DNA from: Orlajensenia leifsoniae
Lineage (GTDB): Bacteria; Actinomycetota; Actinomycetes; Actinomycetales; Microbacteriaceae
DNA length: 64,000 bases
Direction of reading: 5' to 3'
Assembly (NCBI RefSeq): GCF_004570845.1
Contig: NZ_SPQZ01000002.1
Coordinates: forward strand, 372,001-436,000
Part shown: positions 61,910-64,000 of the stretch, one piece after another
How the letters are laid out: each line of letters begins with the position of its first letter
Numbering within the stretch: position 1 is the stretch's first letter
Program-made: the position numbers and the translations under genes
The notes under the pieces: generated by a model
The model's input: only the letters and a program-made list of their open reading frames with translations
Told to the model about the DNA's origin: nothing
Databases searched by the model: none

Positions 61910-64000
61910 CCTGATCGACGCGTGCCGCGACGGGGTCGAGAAGCCCGAGCCGCCGAGCCTGTTCGATCGCGGCGCTTCGGCCTGTGACGCCGAGCTTCCG
62001 GTAGATATGAGCCATGTGCGTCTTCAGGGTGTTGACGGTCACGAAGCACAACTCGGCGATCTCAGCGTTGGTCGTCCGATCGGGAAGGTACCGCAGCACC
62101 TCGAGCTCTCGTTCCGTGAGCGGGTCGGCAAGTGTCGCATTCGTGTCCCCAGAGTCGAGCTGCCTGACCCTAGCCATGATGGTCTGCGCCAGGCCGCCGC
62201 GGTCGCGCGCGAGTTCGTCGACGAGACGGAGCACGACCGGTCCTCCATCGACGGTGAAGGGCGCCACCAGCCCCTCGGGCTCCGCCTTGTCGAGCGCCTC
62301 GGCCACGCATTCCAGCGCGTCGTCGTGCGCGCCTCCTTCGTCGGCGGACCACGCACGCAGGAGGAGGATCCGGATCTCGCCCCGAAGCCCATCGCTTGCA
62401 ATCACCCCGGCCACGGCCTCCAGGATGGCTGCTGCGGTTGCGGCGTCGCCGAGGCTGAGATGGGCCGCGATCGTCTCGAAGCAGATCGTCGGTGTCGTCG
62501 GGTTGTCATCTCGGACGGATCGCAGCGCTTCGGCGGCGCGACCAATGCGCCTGAGACCGTTCATGTGGAGGCCGTCGAGGCGATCGCGAAGCGCAGGGGC
62601 CGGACTCGACGCGGGCTCCGGGATCGCGTGGTCCGCCGGATCGAGTACCTTCTCGTGGCGCCCGTCTCCGACCGCCAGTTGGGCGCGTTGATACCGGGCC
62701 AGCCACGCCAGTTGCGTTCGGTGGTTCGCTTCGGCGCGAAGGACGCCCGCGCGCAGATGGGTGGTGGAGGCATCCGTCAAGCCTCGGTCGACAGCGACCA
62801 TCGCCAGGGCGAGATGGGCGTCAGCGCTGATCGGGTGGAGCACAAGGCCGGTCACGGCCGCCACGTCGAGAGCCTCCACTGCCAGGCGCTCGGCCTCGGA
62901 TGCCCGGCCGCGCCACGCGTGCAGGAGGGCGAGGGAGCCCAGGAGACCCACGCGGAATGGAGCGTAGGCGATCCCCTGTGTCTCCATGGCTCTGCTCAGC
63001 CACTCCTCGGCCTGGGCCATGTCGCCGTTCAGGAAGTGTGCGCGACCGATGGATGCTGTGGCCACGGTCGAGAGGAGACCGCGAGAACTCAATCTCATGA
63101 GGTTCGGTATGAACGCGTCGGGGTTCTCGTCCAAGAGCACGAGAGCGCGCATGCCAGCGCGTATCGAGTCCTCGGGCCGGGCGTTCCACTGAACCGTCGC
63201 CGACATCCAGGCGTATGCGACAGCCCTGTCGCCGACCGAGGCGGTCGGGTCATCGGCCACCCTGCCCAGGATGTCGATTGTGCGGGCGGCCGCTCCCTGC
63301 ATCCCGAGCAGGATTCCGAGCTCGAGGGCCACATCGAGTCGGTGGGCGCGCGCTGACTCCGGCACCGTCGTGATCCAGCGGATCACCGTGCGCATCTCGC
63401 CGTGCTCGAAGATCTCACTGCCGCGCGTCATGATCGCCTCGACCGCGCCGTCCCAGTCCTGGGCCCGGAGCAGATACTCGATCCCGGCGTCGAACTCGCC
63501 TCGCCCGAGGTGGTATTCGGCCGCCCGGGCGAGGATCACGGCTTCGTCGTCGGGGCGTTCCGCCTTGAGCCTGTAACGGAGCAGATCCCGGAAGAGGTGA
63601 TGAAACCTGAACTGCTCCTGACGGTTGTCGATCGAGACGAAGAACATGGACTCGTGCCGCAGCTGCTCGAAGAGCCGCCGTGCATCGTCCCGCCCGAGCA
63701 CGTGGTTGACGAGGTCCGCCGTCATGATGTCGAGCGGGGACATCCTGAGCAGGAGCGCGCGACCATTCGGGGGAAGCGCATCGAGAACCTCCTCGGTCAG
63801 GTACTCGGCCACCAATCGATCGCTTCCACCGAACTCGGCGACGAACTCGTCGGGTTGGCCGTGGTACTTGAGGGTGATCCCGGCGAGCTGGATCCCGGCC
63901 GCCCAGCCTTCGGTCCGGCTGACCAGCACATCGAGCACGGCGGGTGGCGTGACAGTTCCGGTGATGTTGGTGAGCAGTTCTGCGGATTCGTCCCTCGTCA
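61890..64000 (-). CDS. LuxR-family transcriptional regulator, MalT/LAL type (5' end outside window)
   Basis: Large LuxR regulators of this type have an N-terminal P-loop ATPase, a winged-helix/TPR middle and a C-terminal LuxR DNA-binding domain. The visible 702 residues begin TRDESAELLTNITG, so the ATPase N-terminus lies past the window edge. MalT-like features are SRTEGWAAGIQLAGITL, LTEEVLDALPPNGRALLLRMSPLDIMT and RFHHLFRDLLRYRLKAE, followed by a long TPR-like helical array. The HTH is LTERELEVLRYLPDRTTNAEIAELCFVTVNTLKTHMAHIYRKLGV. The ligand is unknown. Its end overlaps the small 72-residue gene by 20 bases. Confidence 0.93.
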   Translation of the reverse strand, partial: TRDESAELLTNITGTVTPPAVLDVLVSRTEGWAAGIQLAGITLKYHGQPDEFVAEFGGSDRLVAEYLTEEVLDALPPNGRALLLRMSPLDIMTADLVNHVLGRDDARRLFEQLRHESMFFVSIDNRQEQFRFHHLFRDLLRYRLKAERPDDEAVILARAAEYHLGRGEFDAGIEYLLRAQDWDGAVEAIMTRGSEIFEHGEMRTVIRWITTVPESARAHRLDVALELGILLGMQGAAARTIDILGRVADDPTASVGDRAVAYAWMSATVQWNARPEDSIRAGMRALVLLDENPDAFIPNLMRLSSRGLLSTVATASIGRAHFLNGDMAQAEEWLSRAMETQGIAYAPFRVGLLGSLALLHAWRGRASEAERLAVEALDVAAVTGLVLHPISADAHLALAMVAVDRGLTDASTTHLRAGVLRAEANHRTQLAWLARYQRAQLAVGDGRHEKVLDPADHAIPEPASSPAPALRDRLDGLHMNGLRRIGRAAEALRSVRDDNPTTPTICFETIAAHLSLGDAATAAAILEAVAGVIASDGLRGEIRILLLRAWSADEGGAHDDALECVAEALDKAEPEGLVAPFTVDGGPVVLRLVDELARDRGGLAQTIMARVRQLDSGDTNATLADPLTERELEVLRYLPDRTTNAEIAELCFVTVNTLKTHMAHIYRKLGVTGRSAAIEQARRLGLLDPVAARVDQVRVMLR

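Overview
The window is high-GC DNA from an actinobacterium, most likely a member of Microbacteriaceae. The signs are WhiA, RbpA and OpcA (actinobacterial markers), an ileS T-box with the ultrashort Stem I known from actinobacteria, the neighbourhood folC - DUF4233 - ndk - VKOR - rne - rplU - rpmA - obgE - proB - proA - nadD - rsfS, and a divergent tkt/ctaB pair. Almost everything is chromosomal core. I found no phage, insertion sequence, plasmid gene or CRISPR array. Genes are packed with many ATGA/GTGA overlaps, and several are probably translated from leaderless mRNAs.

Region 1 (1-9.75 kb, + strand): the end of uvrA, uvrC, rapZ, whiA, sodA, the lower-glycolysis run gap-pgk-tpiA, secG, and rbpA. 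A perfect 18-bp hairpin separates rbpA from the opposing genes. Region 2 (9.8-18 kb, - strand): a carbon-flow unit transcribed tkt-tal-pgi-zwf-opcA-pgl, covering the non-oxidative and oxidative pentose-phosphate branches. Region 3 (18-22.1 kb): ctaB on +, then an unknown protein, galE and ctaA on -; ctaB and ctaA act in succession in heme A synthesis. Region 4 (22.3-27.4 kb, +): sufB, sufD, a Rieske ferredoxin, sufC and a SufT/MIP18-like gene, with no cysteine desulfurase in the window, then a methyltransferase. Region 5 (27.4-35.9 kb, -): a small protein, a GNAT acetyltransferase, valS, and a four-gene peptide-type ABC importer divergent from a YtrA-type GntR gene. The shared promoter there carries an operator-like dyad.

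Region 6 (36.4-54 kb, mainly +): an ileS T-box riboswitch and ileS, folC, DUF4233, ndk; VKOR on -; rne with a long hairpin-rich leader; DUF4031 on -; then rplU-rpmA-obgE-proB, proA, nadD with two membrane proteins of unknown role, rsfS, and tRNA-Ala(GGC). Region 7 (54-64 kb) is more accessory-like. It holds a TMEM175-type channel, two tandem DUF7144 membrane proteins, a GH15 trehalase/glucoamylase-like enzyme, a DUF998-like membrane protein, dinB, a PLD_N membrane protein, a DUF6325 gene with two tiny followers, and a large LuxR/MalT-type regulator that runs off the window.

The most interesting signals are regulatory: the translational T-box before ileS, the leaderless GntR promoter with the dyad in its spacer, repeated -10/N6/start leaderless genes, and four consecutive hairpins before rne. 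Among proteins, the small DUF6325 stress-like cluster at 60.5-61.9 kb is the best candidate for an undescribed system.
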